From: Stercorarius parasiticus
Lineage: Eukaryota > Chordata > Aves > Charadriiformes > Stercorariidae
DNA length: 64,000 nucleotides
Reading direction: 5' to 3'
Assembly: GCA_013396915.1 (NCBI GenBank)
Contig: VWZL01000877.1
Coordinates: 691,296-755,295, forward strand
Shown here: one piece after another, positions 1 through 13,000 of the stretch
How positions within the stretch are numbered: position 1 is the first letter of the stretch
Layout of the letters: each line of letters starts with the position of its first letter
The notes under the pieces: model-generated
What the model was told of the DNA's origin: nothing
The model's database searches: none
Seen by the model: only the letters and a program-made list of their open reading frames with translations
Program-made: the position numbers and the translations under genes

Positions 1-2936
1 TTGAAATTCCTTGAAAGGATGGGCCCATTTAAACAAAAAGCATTTCCGTGCTAAGAGTACAAGCTGTACCTGAGGGGCGTGGGAGGTTGTCCAGAGGGTA
101 AGGCAGGGAAGGCAGAGAGCACTCAGAAAAGGAGCTGAAAAGGAACTTCCAGTAGGTCTGTGTAGGTCTACATAGGTAGGAGCAGGGAAGGAATAGTCTT
201 CTTCTGAAAGCCTTAATGAGGCCAATAGTGGTGTGCTGCCTACAGCGCTGGTGTTCACACGGTAAAGGGGAGGTGGGAACAACTGAAAACAGCAGTGAAG
301 AAAGTCACAGAAATAGTTGAGCTATGGTGTACAAGTATGAGGACCTTGAGAGGGAAAAAGTACCGGCTACTAAAGGGCTCCTGAGTTAGTACTGGTGGCT
401 GGACGCTGAAACCGCACAAATTCAGACAGGAAGCTAAGTGCAGGTTCTCAATACAGAGGCTGATAAAATGTGAAGTAAGGTAGGCAGGAATTGGTGGAGT
501 TTTTGTTTCTTGGTATGTTTAAATCAAGATAAACTGGGGAATAAATTACTTGAAAAAATACATTTTTTTCTTGTCACAATACTGATGGATCTTTGACCCT
601 AGATGAGTCACCACAACTTGTGAGCATAAGGGAATTTGCTGGTTTGTGTTTACTTGGAAAGACAGTGTATCTAGGGTTCAGGGTCTGTGTTGCTCCAGGT
701 AGATGCACACAGGCATTTTGATTTTGTAATGGGAAAAAGGCAATGAAAAGATATAGGATGTAAGGTGATCATAACTCAAGTGTCACAGAATAGCACTGAA
801 TAAAATATTCTGGTCTGTGTGTAATGGCAACAGCAGATTCTTCATTATAAAGGTAACGCTGCTGAAACTTTTCATGTTTGCTGATTTCTCTTAAATTCTG
901 TCAAATGTGGCTCACTGAAAGCTTTCTCTTTGAGGAAAGGATCTATTTCAATTGTAGGGGAATAATCACCACTTCACCACTTTCCTTACCCTCTTCCAAG
1001 CTGCTGTGGTTTCTAGTCCAGGTTTCTTGTGCCAGTTCTGCCCAAGTCTGTTGTGATTTTTGATGCTGAAGAAATAACACTGCAGATGATCTTGAAGGTC
1101 AGATGAAGGTAGGAGAACTTCAAAACAGCATGACTTTGCACCCAACTGCAAGCTGATTGGGAAGAAAATAGTTGCAACTGGACAGCCTGTGGACTGCTAG
1201 CCTAAACCTCATGGGGACAAACACCTTTCTTCATTTAAAGGCTTAGCATTGCTTATTGGAACTGTACAAAGAAAAGAAATGAAAACCCCTTGCGGGATGT
1301 GATGTTCCGTTAGCCGATATGACCATCTTTGTTCATCCACTCCTATGCCACAAACCCTGAACAAGTGCTACATGTCCTTAGGCACTCATTGGTTAATTTA
1401 CTTGTGCGGAGAAAGGCAGCAAAATAGTAATAATAAATTACAAATCGTAGTACAACTGGAACAAAGATACTCTACATAAATTCTTTCTACATTTTTTCCT
1501 TGGTATTTCCTCTCAACCATAGATATAATAAAAAACTACAGGTGAAAGTATGGTCTGACACATTAATAAATCTTATGAGAAAAACTAAATAATTCATTAA
1601 AACAAATGAACAAGTTAATAAGAGCAGAAGTGAGTTAAAATACAATAAAATATTATTAATACATCTCAGTCTGTATCCAGAGCCTGTTTAAAGTGAATCA
1701 ATGCACAATTAATGGGAAGCTGAGCTCCAGTTTCTGTATGATTATGTATAGGGCATATCATGCAATATCATCCAATCTGCAAGCTGTTTAATCTCTTTAG
1801 CACTTCTGAAATGAAACTAAATGTGATCTGGACTTCAGGCTGCTCAGTTACTGCAGTGATGGAAATTTTAGAAATAAGAGAAAAGCGGTAGTCAGGAAAT
1901 AGCATACATTTTGTGGGAGGACTCTCCACAGCCCCCTTCTATCCCAACTGCAATTTGCTATCTTCATAATTTTTCAGTTTAAATAGAAACATTTGGGTTT
2001 GGACAAAAAAGCCAGAATTATGTGTAAAAAAATGACAATTTTAATTGCAAGATAATCGTCACACATTTGTTTTGAGTGGGCTGTTAGACCTATTATAACT
2101 GCACCATTGATTCATGAAGTTTTCATTTTTTTGTAATGGGCTTTCTGTGGAGGCAAAAAATTTGAACAAAGGAGACTGTTCTGGGAGAAAAAGCTAAAGG
2201 CAATTTTGGAGGCCAGGAAAATGAACTACAGTGCAACCCTTCTGAGATTTTGGGTGAGGGCAGAGCTTGAAGGCCTGCTGAGTCAGCCCATTTATGCGCT
2301 ATCCAGGGAGTGGTGATTTCACTGGGACTTTCCAGACTTGGCATTGAAGAAGTGGGTCCTATCGCTTTTAGCTTTTTGCATGGTAACAACTTGAAATGTT
2401 AAAGTAGATACTGTGGGTTTTTTGTGACTGCAGTTTATCACGTGTTTTATCCTTATCACACAGGTAAATGATCCAAGAACTCAGAGAAATTCCTATTTTA
2501 AAAAGACATCAAATACCTGGTGTAGGGTAGAGTTTGTCTAAGTGAGAAAATTGCCAGATTTGCCTCTGAAAGAACTCACAGTGCATTCTTGAGTCTTTAT
2601 TTTGAGATAAGTGCTGCTCTTCTCAGGGGCAAGGCTTGCCTTTTGTATGTCACCAGTCCTGTGCTCCCTGCGGACTTTTGTAAGAGGTAGGACTTGGATT
2701 TTCTTTTTTACTTTGGTGGGTACTGTGGAGACCAAAAAGACAGCTGTGGCAGCAGAGACAATTGAAATTGCTAAGTTTTCACTGCTGCAGAGGAGGCCAC
2801 TACAGAAAGGAATGCTGAGGCCAAATCTTGGTTTCAATGAAAGAGGGACATTTCCTTCTTCTACTGTAATAGGCAATGACAGCTGCAACGGCATGCCCTG
2901 CCTTGCACTGTGATAACTTGCTTGCCTTTACCCTAG
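1..2936. other. single-copy non-coding DNA
   Basis: No coding or repeat signal could be supported here. The stretch at about 1380-1720 is notably AT-rich. Open frames in this stretch are short, lack plausible splice contexts and are at the length expected by chance. Confidence 0.6.
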
Positions 2937-3052
2937 CCATGAGCACGGTCCTCCCTGACTGCCTGATGTTAAATACCGGTAGCCTAGGCTGGAAGGAAGC
3001 AGAGCAGACAGCTTTGGACATAACCTCTGAGAGAAACATGTGGATCGAGTTG
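2937..3052 (+). CDS. candidate internal exon, unknown protein
   Basis: A pyrimidine-rich acceptor ending in ccctag precedes this 116-base stretch, and a consensus donor (gtgagt) follows it. After two carried-over bases, 38 codons are open, beginning MSTVLPDCLM and ending RNMWIEL in phase 0. The amino-acid composition is protein-like, but no family is recognised. It would be phase-compatible with the 41-base candidate at 7000-7040. An open frame of this size next to acceptable splice sites arises by chance fairly often, so this is only a hypothesis. Overlapping open frames on the other strand weaken it further. Confidence 0.12.
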
Positions 3053-4299
3053 GTGAGTTGTGAGAAACAGGAAGCTCCTGAGGACAGAGATGTAGGGGTA
3101 GGGAGTGTGAGGACAGGAGTGTACAACTCATTCGGAACATGTCACCAACACCTTCAGCACCAGAAAGGTAGTATCACAGGCAGAGATGAATCAGAGGAAA
3201 TCAGGAACAAGGATGCTTAACAGAGTGGTCTCCCAGCTTCCCTTTCCCACCTCAGCCCTGGTTTTATGGGGTACATTGGAGACCGATGTCAGTGGCTTTG
3301 CCATGACAAAGCTGCAGATGATGCTCTGGGTGAAACTCATCTCTGTGGAAGCTGAAGTCAGAGGGGGGCCATGTCTCCAGTGCCCTGTCCCCTTGTCACA
3401 CTGCAAGGAACAAAGCCACCTTTTGGTTAGGTGTCCATGATGGATGTCGTGACTCTGCTCTGGATGTGCTCTGGTTCTCAATGTTGGCCATACAGAGACG
3501 TAGATGTCTGACTTTTGGATAGCTGAGGAAGTTACTGCCACCTGTCCCTAGCAGCCTGGAGATTTTTAATACCGTCTCCTTCAAAACTCTGGCTCTCCAC
3601 CAAGGGCTTGCTTGTCATCATGCATGTTGAGTTGGGGCAAACAGAAACACCAGCTGGATGTTTGACCTGTTTTTTATAATTTGATGTCTGTAGGGGGAAC
3701 TATATGTATGTTGCTCATTACAGTAGTACTTGAATTCCTGGCTAATACTAAGATATGATGGGACCAAGTTCGAAACTCTCTTTGGGTCACCTTGACATCA
3801 AAAGAACAGAATCTGCCACAGTGGGAAGACAGGAATCCCCCATGCAAAGGGAATCCTGGCCCCGTGTAAAGGTGCTTTATGGTTTCCCTACTTGACTCAG
3901 CTCTATGGAAACTTCCAGGGCCGTCCAGGCCTATGGAAGGGTCTCCCCTCTGTCTGGAGTTCAGCAGTTTGGGGCAGTAAGGGCAGGAGGAGCCACGAGA
4001 GGTGCAGGTCAACCTGCTGTGGTGCTGATGGGGGTCAGCTTCAAGGCAATTTTATTTTTTCCTCCCATATTCAGTTTGAAATCTTTATCTGGGTTAGCCT
4101 TCGGTCCTGTGGTGCAGATGTTCAGCAGCCTGCATTCTTTTGAAAATAATGGGTTATTTGCAGGGCACTGATTGTCCCCATTTAAAAAAAATATCCTTGA
4201 AAATGAAAAAGTATGCTTCTCCTCTTCTGTCATCTCTTCTAACGCATTGCACTGAGGGTTAAAGGCGTGTCTCCGTCTCTTCCCCAAATGTCTTTATTA
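3053..4299. other. single-copy non-coding DNA
   Basis: Mixed-composition sequence with several short overlapping open frames on both strands and no recognisable domain, repeat or RNA gene. Confidence 0.55.
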
Positions 4300-5050
4300 A
4301 TAGCTTTCAAATATTGGCCTCCTTAGGCCATGGGCAGATGCAGCTCTGGACATGCCAGAGGCTGCATAGCACTCAAGGAGATAAGACAGTTTAGTTTAAC
4401 ACAGCACGAATGATTCCAGCCTCAAGTCCCAATCAAAGAGATTTACAGCTGTTTTAAAAAGACAGTAATGTTGACTTGACTGGTGAAAGAATGCATGAAA
4501 CCACTTTCAATAAAAGGCCTGGTTTTAACAAGTAAATAAATGTTGGAAGCACAACATACATAACTTGATTATTATTTCATTAAAAATTAGCATAGTAGCC
4601 TAATTATAACGCATCAGCAATATTTGTACTTTTGGAATTAACAGTCAATACCCCACAAGAGAGACACATCCTTTAGTTAAAACAATTAATAAAACAGACA
4701 GTGAAACAGATCTCCTTTGTCACCATTTAGGAGCAATTTAATACACTCTGTCCCTAATATTTTACGATGCAGAAATCCTATTCTCTAATTTCCTTTTCAA
4801 GCCTCTATCCCAAAGGGCTGTTAATTTGTTTTTTTCGACTTCTTTAATGTAAGAAACCTCACTCAGCACCTTCCTGGATCGAGCCCTGGGAGAGGCACTA
4901 ATAGATCAGAAGGAGCGAGCCATCCCCCTCTGTCTGCAAAGGGACAAAGGCGACACCATGCATCATGAGGGGCGTCTCCGCGTCAGCGCTAATGAAGTGG
5001 CCATCTGCATTCTGCATCAAATAATTAGAAGTTGCATCCCCTGACTGCAC
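4300..5050. promoter_or_regulatory. enhancer-like block, homeobox-site rich
   Basis: This block has the texture of a conserved vertebrate developmental enhancer. The left two thirds are AT-rich and contain many TAAT/ATTA homeodomain cores (for example around 4560-4610 and 4680-4695). It passes into a less AT-rich end at 4870-5050 with retained CpGs, an ATGCATCATGAG segment and a CAAATAATTAGAAG homeodomain-type site near 5017-5030. There is no open frame of note and no repeat. Conservation is inferred from composition and motif density only; a cross-species alignment would decide it. Confidence 0.3.
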
Positions 5051-6215
5051 TCCATGTGCTGGCACAGCCTGGTGGGAGGCGCACCTTGGGCTGCAGGCTG
5101 CTGGTGCACGGGGGCGGCGGGGGCTCGGAGCAGCGGATCATGTTTATCCCTTCACCAGGAGGCACACAACCTGCTGAGCAGACAGGTGCTGGCTGTGCTG
5201 ATGTCCATGGGCGATGAAGCCTGGTTGTCCTAGTAGCTGACATCTATATCTAGATCTATCTGGAGTTTTAAACTGATACAACATGAAGAATGTCACTCTC
5301 TGTTACTGTATATGTGTATCTTATGGATATCCTTTAAGCGCAATGCCTTGACCATGTCTGCCCTGCTTTCTTCAGCTGATGGATTTTGCCATTGTAGTGG
5401 GCTATTGTTTTCCAAAGTTTTTTTTTAATTTATCCTTCAGTTCAAATGCTTCTGGACATGATTACAGTTAGACTCTTTCTCCAGTACTGTAACAACTCTA
5501 TTGTTTCTACTTATGCTTTTAAAAACTTTAAACTTCATCTTACTAAAGCTCTTAATATATACAAAAGCTTCAGAAGGAACCTACTGCGCTAAACATACTT
5601 AAACTTTATTGATGTCAGAGGGAACAGATTACATTGCATGTACTACAGCACCACTATAAGTTTAGTGCTTCCTTTTTACTTCGTTTTTCGGCCTTGTATC
5701 CAGCTGCCTCTCTGCTTGTATTGAAAAGATTTCGTTAGCTTTTTTTTGTCCAAAATTTAAGTAAAGTGAACACAAGCTTTTATAAAATCTACCTCTAAAA
5801 ATATGTTCCCAAGATATTCTGCAAAAGGCAAGGATGACATATATTTTTACATCAATGTACTTTCTTCAGTAGCATTTGAAACCTTGCTACAATAGGACTA
5901 GAGCCGGTAAGAGAAAAAGACTGCAAACAGAAAAGAAATCCATTTAATTGAGTCTTTACCATCTTGCTCACAAGAGGAAATAATCAAACTGTATGTTCAA
6001 AGGAGTTTCAAGAAAACATTGTGGGTGTCACCCAGGGCATGATCAGCAAGATAACTCTTATCTAGGTTTTTGGTCCATTTTAGGTAGGCAGCATCCTATA
6101 GCAGAGGCTTTTCTGTTCCAGACCAGAGCTGAAGTCAGAACAGTGAGGCAGGAGGGTGTTTCGGGTTTCAGCCCATTTCTGTTTAGCTGCAGTCCCCTGT
6201 AGTCCTGTTCCTCCA
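5051..6215. other. single-copy AT-rich non-coding DNA
   Basis: Mostly AT-rich, with a short G-rich stretch near 5090-5125. No repeat family or coding signal was seen. The part at 5560-5740 is free of simple repeats and could be conserved, but nothing specific supports a function. Confidence 0.5.
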
Positions 6216-6219
6216 TTGC

Positions 6220-6690
6220 CTGGCCTGGACACCCGGCTGGGGCGTGTTGTGGGGTGTACCGTGGCTCCACGCTGTTCCCCACCTGCCCGTCCCCTCCTGG
6301 GAAAACCATGGCGAGCATTTTCTAGCAACGTTGGCGCTGACAGCCTTCTAGCAACATGGACTGGCCTTTAACATAGAGGTAGGGAAATCTCGACGTGCTG
6401 ATCAGCACCTGCCAGCACAGGTTTACGGAGGATGGGGCTAATGGGAGAGTCCTCCCCACTGTCAGCACCTCGCAGGCACAGGACAGGTGGTGACAGCCGT
6501 CCGGCTGTGCGGCTTCCCTTCCTCCCACCCTCAGGTCACGACGCAGCTGAATCCGGGCCCGAGCATACCGCGGTTTTCTAGCAACATGCCTGCACACACA
6601 AGGAGGGGTTACTCCAGGCAAGTGTCCCTGGGAGATGATATCAGGCCCCTCGCTCCAAGCAGCTTTGTGCTGCGCATCCTCGCATACAAT
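6220..6690. promoter_or_regulatory. CpG-rich patch with repeated TCTAGCAAC
   Basis: By eye this stretch holds roughly two dozen CpGs in about 470 bases, far more than its surroundings, so it resembles a small CpG island. The nonamer TCTAGCAAC occurs three times (6321-6329, 6347-6355, 6577-6585), twice within a similar gagcat...ttttctagcaac context. A second partial repeat, tcagcacct..gcacagg, occurs near 6401 and 6461. AGCAAC resembles an RFX half-site. A 154-codon open frame on the minus strand (6322-6786) is most likely a by-product of the base composition. Promoter function is inference only. Confidence 0.25.
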
Positions 6691-9600
6691 CTGATCCGTC
6701 AGTCTTGTGCTTGTGCTTGTCTTTCGTACCACGCCCTCATTCTTCCCAAGTTTTCCTTTGCCCACAATATGGTATCTGGCTGACATACAGGGAATTGCAG
6801 GAACAGAAATTACTATGGTATGTAGGGATAGTGGGTAGTCTGTTGGGATTATACAGACATTGTCACATACCTTTAAAACCCAGTTTCATTTTCTCCCTTT
6901 AGGCTGTTTTCAGCATCCTTGATACCCTTGTAGATAAATAAAGCTGGCAGAGAGACCACCTCAATAAGAAATGAATTTTTCATTTCTCTGGTAACCCAGC
7001 TGACACTGTGCAGGCTTGTCCATATGTTGAAGATGCTCAGGTAAGGGATAAACCAGAGGTGAAGACCTTGTGCCAGTCCTTTGCAATGGAAAAGGCCACT
7101 TTAAAATTGAAGGTAATTTAGGGCCTGGGGCACACTCCTTCTGCCTCTAGGATTTCAGCTGTCTTTCTAGTGCTCCCTCCCTCGGGAGCTGCTTTTAGGG
7201 CACTTGAGTTTAGCCGGTGCCGGAGCTGCATTGCACCTGAGTCACAGCTCTGCCCTTACTGAGAACAAAGAGGAAAAGATCATCTTTCCTTCAAAGGCAG
7301 TTTTAAAGTAAAATGAGTGGTTTCAGCTGGCAGGAGGCAGATCTTACACACCCTCTCGTACCTGCCCAGCTGCCTTTCGCCTTCTTCCCACCAAATAGAT
7401 GGAGGCAGAGGGGTTGTGATTGAGAAAGGGGTGAGGAAAAGGCCTCAGGGAGGGTGCAGGCGGGTAGCTGACACTGGGATGGAGGTAAAAATTTTAAATT
7501 GCTCTTTGCACAGAAACTCAGCTATCCTTTGGGCTCTCCAGCCCCACTGAATGACTGGGCGCTGCTGCAACATCCCTTCTTCCCCACAGAGAGTCTCCTT
7601 ACACCAGTATTCTCAAGGCCAGATCTACCATGAGCTAGGTGGAGGCTCTGCAGCCTGTTCTTACATGATCGAGAGCACATGCCATGCTGATCAATGCCCA
7701 CAGTCCCTTCCCCTCCACCTGCTTTCTTATAAATCCACCCCGTGACTACTCACAGTGTAAGGCACACCACTCTTTTTGAGTAAAGATATTGAAATATGTC
7801 ATTAAAGGGAGTTGTGCTTCAGTGTTCCGCATCTTTTATGTGACTCAGGTGGTGCTAAGCAGTGCTTTTTTGCAAAAGTATCATTAACAATAATGTTCTT
7901 CAGAGGGAGCTACTCATTTTGAGTGAGCACAGCTGAAATCAGCACATCCATTTTTACAATAAGAAAGATCTGACAGCGGCATGTAAACCATGGATTGGAA
8001 GACAGGGCATCAAGCTTCTGAGGGTTCAGAAAGGGTGGCAAAGTAACCCATAAGGCAGTAGAATAAAACTACCTAATATTAATTTTGAGAGACATATGTA
8101 GACCTAAACCACAAAAAATGGTTTGGCCTCTCATACCCTATGTTCTACTTGTGCATCAGCCTATGGGGAAGAACATATGGTGTTAACCAATTTAAAACAT
8201 GAGGACTTAGCTTTCGAAGGTCATATTTTGGTTTTGGTTTTAAACAGATATGTATCATTATCATTAACAAAGGAGCTATACTCAAACAGGAATAGCTAAC
8301 CTCAAATATTTGGAAGTCCCAATTCAATCCATTTGTATTAGTGGAAATATTTCCAGTGACTTCAGTATGCCATGGATTAGGCTCTTGTTACAATACTTGT
8401 CTGATCAAGAGCATTGTGCTTCAGGCACTGCTGCAACAACTAATCCTTATGTGGCCTTCTAGCAAATGGAATTATCATCCTAGTGCTGGGCTAGACGAAC
8501 TAAATGTTGTGTGGAGGGGTAGCTGGTTATTTAGGGTACAAATCATCAGAAACCAGCCTAGCAGCATGTTTACCACTCTAAACCAGCCCACAGGAGGTGG
8601 TAGCAAAGTATAGAGAAAGTAGGCAAGGACTGGACTTGCTAGAAATTGGTTCCTCTTCTGGGCAGTACATTTTTTTCCTTTGATCATAAAGCATGAGCTC
8701 TGTCTTGGAGCTGGGTGTCTGTGTGGGATTAGCTGCTTAAGACACTCATGTCTGATCTTTCCAGTTTTGAAAAAAAATTCATGACTCCAGTTGAGTGTTT
8801 TAATCCTTTTTCGATTTAGAGAACCCTAAAAATTTTTCATTGGCTCCAAAGTGAATGGAAACCTCTTGAGAAAAATTTGCCTTTTTGGTCATATTTTCAT
8901 GACTCCACTAAAGTAGTCCCCTGGTATCTAGAAGTCCAGGTGCTCAGGTGCTAATCTACTGTCTAACACTATATCCGTTAACATTGCCAGTATTTCCCCC
9001 CAAGAACCTCTTCTGACCCAGCCTGCTTTCAGAAGAGTTTCAGGGCCACAAACACAGATGAAAAGAAATGGCTCTTTCTAACCTGGAATTAGCTGGTTCT
9101 TCTCTGATCCTTCAGCCCTGCTTTCATCCCTTTGGTGCTTGCTATTCAGTTAGCTGAGCTTGTCCTGCCTACCAGGAACTGTTGCTTTAGTTGTCAGCCT
9201 GGACACCTACCTACAGACTGGAGGTCTAATGGGGCACCTGAGAATAATGAAGAGCAGTTCTAAGTGTAAATCCTTGGTGAATTTTGTCTTCTAGACATTT
9301 AAGTTCTTAGCAAGGTTAGGAAGCAGCAGAACAGTTTTTAAGAAAGTACACAGTGCCTTTAGATACTTAAAGAGGCAAATCTACCTACTTTTTCTAACAT
9401 CCCAAAGCCACGGATCCAAAACCATATGAAGTTATGTGTCAGAAGAGATTATGTCTCTGTTAGATAGAGTAGCTATCCAGGATCATTCCCGTGGTCAAAA
9501 CAGATCGCCTGCATGAAGGAAAGCTGTGGTGTTGGAAATGGATCTTGCAGATGGATTATTTGGTAGCTGGTGGCTGCCCATGCACACACTTTTTTGCGGA

Positions 9601-9939
9601 ATGAGGCCTCCTGTAACCTAGCACTTACTGGCACCTCACTAGGGAAGTGTCTGCTGTGTTAGACAGCTCTTAGCACCTGCAATGTCAAACGAAAACCATT
9701 ATAAATGGAGAATATGCATTCTGCAGTGAAGAACCTTTTTATATAGCTAAATCATTACTTATTTGGGGCACTTAAAGATGAAAAAACCCCACAGTTAGTG
9801 AGAGTTCATTCCGTATAATGGATTGTCAGCATTGTCAGAAGCTCTGTGGCAAACATAGCCACTAAAGAGAAAAAGCTCAGCAGATATTGAAAAAGAGAGT
9901 GAGTAGGTTTCCTACAGGCCTTTATTTTTTTTTCCCCAG
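6691..9939. other. single-copy non-coding DNA
   Basis: No repeat family or RNA gene was recognised. Apart from the weak 41-base exon candidate at 7000-7040, there are only short open frames without splice context. Confidence 0.55.
7000..7040 (+). CDS. weak 41-base exon candidate
   Basis: A tttttcatttctctggtaacccag acceptor-like stretch (here split by length: pyrimidine run then cccag) precedes it, and gctcag|gtaagg gives a good donor. Two of its three frames are open. One of them (phase 0 in, phase 2 out) would link the candidates at 2937-3052 and 9940-10057. Its size is below that of most vertebrate exons, so the call rests almost entirely on the donor. Confidence 0.07.
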
Positions 9940-10057
9940 CCTAAGTCAGAAATACACAACCAAATGTTCAGAAATAATTTTGATTGAGGATTTTGAGAAT
10001 ACTGCTAATCTTTTCCATGTTAGGACATCCCAAAGCCGGTTGTACCAATTAGTCAAG
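9940..10057 (+). CDS. candidate internal exon, unknown protein
   Basis: This is one of the best exon candidates in the window. A strong acceptor (long T/C run ending ttccccag, AG at 9938-9939) precedes 118 bases, followed by an AAG|gtgagt donor at 10058. Only one frame is open: one carried-over base and then 39 codons that include KCSEIILIEDFENTANLF and end SRLYQLVK in phase 0. The next candidate, 11105-11157, begins in phase 0. The sequence looks like a soluble globular segment with no signal peptide or membrane stretch. No family is recognised. It could still be a pseudo-exon, since a 39-codon open frame by chance is not rare. Confidence 0.25.
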
Positions 10058-13000
10058 GTGAGTGTCTCAGATTTCTTTCACTGAACTGCAGTAAAATATC
10101 TGGCATTTACTAACAAACAGCGAATTAGCTTGCAGCTTTGTAGAGTATATTTGTCTAGAAATAGCAAGCTCAGTAACAGAACCATGAGGTCCAATCCTAA
10201 AAATAATCTCCCCTTCTCTTAAAGTGAATCTAAATCTTGTGAAGGGTTAGGGAACGTCAATGTAAAAGAGCAAGGACATTTATTCACCTTCAGGTGTGCC
10301 AGTAAAACAGCATCATCCCACACCTGCAAAGCCAGGAGAGGGTTCTTCCAGCTGTAATGAGCCAGCTTTAATATCCCTTTTACATGATTACTCACTCTTT
10401 TGCTTGTCCAATGAGATGGATATTAAAGGTGCCAACTGAGCCAAATGTGTGTTTTGGGGATGCAAACATCTGACTTCATCAGGTGGGTGGTAACTGTCAG
10501 TCATGATTCATCCAATTCAGTGAACTCCGGGGGAATGTCTTACTCTTCTTAACACAGAAGATCTCTTTGTGACACCAAATGGCATCAAAGAACCCAAATG
10601 ACATGCTCCTGAAATATCTTCAGTTGCCTGAGCTATATGCACACACTCTTGTATCCAGTGGGAAATACTGGCCGTATAATAGTTTGCAGCTGTATCCCCT
10701 GACTTTGACATAACTGCAGGAGCTAGCAACGTGTCTTCAGATGTATAATCTGCTGTTGGTATTGATTGATTTGCCTACTACTGCTTCCTACAGTTTTATA
10801 AACATCCATTTCTCATCCACCCTCTTTGCTACTAAAAAATTATAAAACATAGAAGGACAGCTTTGGTGTTTCATGAGCTGTAGTCACCACACACCGAGCA
10901 AGAGTCTGTCAGCCTGGTCTGAGGTACTAGTCCAACCCAGTCTACCTACCCATGCTGAACACAAAGAGGCAGTGCCAACTGGGATAACTGAAAACCAGTC
11001 TCCTATCTCCTATCCACCTTCGTAGTGGCTTCTTCCCATTCTTGGAACTAATGAGTTCCGTAGAAACAGATGAGAAACTGGCCTCAGTTTCTTCCCCTAC
11101 ACAGTTTTGCACGACAGTGATGCAGGCTCATTCTGCTTTATTTGGAGCTGATATTTGGTAAGTAAAAATTAGAAAGAAAAAAAACCAGAGCTGCCATTTA
11201 TCAAGAATAAGGGAGAATCTAGAAGCAACAGCAACAATAATCTTTCTTTCCTACATCAGCATTTGCATTTTTTCTCTCCAGCAGATTTTGATAGACAACA
11301 TGTTATTGTGATCTGAGAATTGTCATTTTTTTTTGCCAAACTGTGGCTAAAAGTGAACCCAGCATCTTTCATGATGATTCTTTCCTGCCTGACCAACAGT
11401 AATTCTGATCAACGCATTCTGTGGTCAGGAAACAATTAAATCCAGGATGTGCTGTGAGGGATATACAGATTCTTATTTTCCTTCCAGATATTAAGAAGGG
11501 ATCATTTAGGCCTATCTCAAAAGGTTTTCTTTCTGTGCTCACAGAGAAAAGCATGATGGGTTTTAACATTTCAGGTTTTTTTACTTTCCTTTTTTGTTTC
11601 TCATCTATACTCAAAAACAGTTAAAGAGACTGGCCATGGGGGAAAAAATCTGAAACAACCACATGAACTCCTAATGACGGTAGTAAAAGGAACAAGAGAT
11701 TAATAGAAAGGGCTCACCCCTGGTTTATGCCTTTACAGTTTCCTCTAATGAGGTACAATGTTGGGTAACTGGTGTCATGTGTCGTGTCATAATGCATCAC
11801 ATTCATATGAGGGCCTGTCATGTCACAGAGAGTAATAGGAGATGACAGATACAATGAGAGACTGTCAGCCTAGAAATCTTTTTTTGAAAATTTTTATGTA
11901 TAAAGATTTAAAATGTATAAAACATGCTAGTGGTAAGTTAAAAGGACAAGAAAGGAAAGAGAGAAAGAAAGGGGGTGAAAAATAGTCTTTACAAGACAGA
12001 AAGCAGGGCAGGGCAAAAGGCCATGGCTCAGAAACGTCACTCAGAAAGCGGACAAACTGGATCCCTGTCACCTCAACCTGCAGGATTAGCTTAGCAATAA
12101 TATCAGAGCTGCTCAGAATTCAAACCCTAACTTTTGGGACTATTTAGAGTAGGTTCTGGTTCAAGCCATTGTTTTTCGGTTTGGTCCACACCCTGGAAAT
12201 TTGGGTTCAGGTGTACATTCAAGTTGCTAATTTCCTGCGAGTTCAGGTCTCGGAGTCCGGCTTTGAACAAAAGGTTTTGTGCTCCCCTGTGCAAGGCCAG
12301 AGCTTGGCTCAGGAGAAGCTGTGGGGGAGGAAGGGTGTGGAGTCATCCTTCCACACCTACCCAAGGGCCTGGGGCAGGCAAAGGGCTCGACCAATGCAAC
12401 TTGAGGCATGTTCACATCTGGCACTTACTGTAGTTTCCCCGTATTGTGCATTAAGTGATATTGCAGCCCCCGTTGCACAAGCAGTGTGCACATCAGTATT
12501 AACAACCGCTGACTAAGCTGCTGCCATGCACACTGCCGTGTTTCAACATACGTGCCAAGGAAATCTGGTCGGGCACCTCACTGCGCATAGTTCTGCTGCT
12601 CCATGACGGTCTGCAGGGAGAAAACACAAGCTGGGGACTGAGCTATATGTCTCCTAATGTTCCCCCAGTTTCATCCCAGCATACATCTACTTCTTGTGAG
12701 ACTACCAATGTCATTTTCCAAGTGGCAGCATGGAGGAGACGCAGTCCTCATGGTGACGAATACAGACAGGTGTGGGTTAGCATAACTACCCTCAGGCTAT
12801 GACTTCATGGCTCAGGATACCCCTGGCGATGCCTGGAATCAAGCAGATGTTGCTCTGGGATTTTTTTTTCTCGGGATCCCCAACTTCAGAGTCAAGCCGA
12901 GATACTGCTCTCTTGGGGCAGGATGTTGTTGCTGACCCTCAGGGCCATAATGATGAATGATGGAGCAGCCACCATGGACTTCACTCCATGTGCCAGATGC

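Noticed and set aside
6322..6786. 154-codon minus-strand open frame in the CpG-rich patch
   Set aside because: CpG-rich composition makes stops rare. The peptide has no family signature, and a + strand frame of 98 codons overlaps it.
10288..10323. 36-base minus-strand exon-like block (VWDDAVLLAHLK)
   Set aside because: Too short to be informative and inside what would be an intron of the opposite-strand candidate gene.
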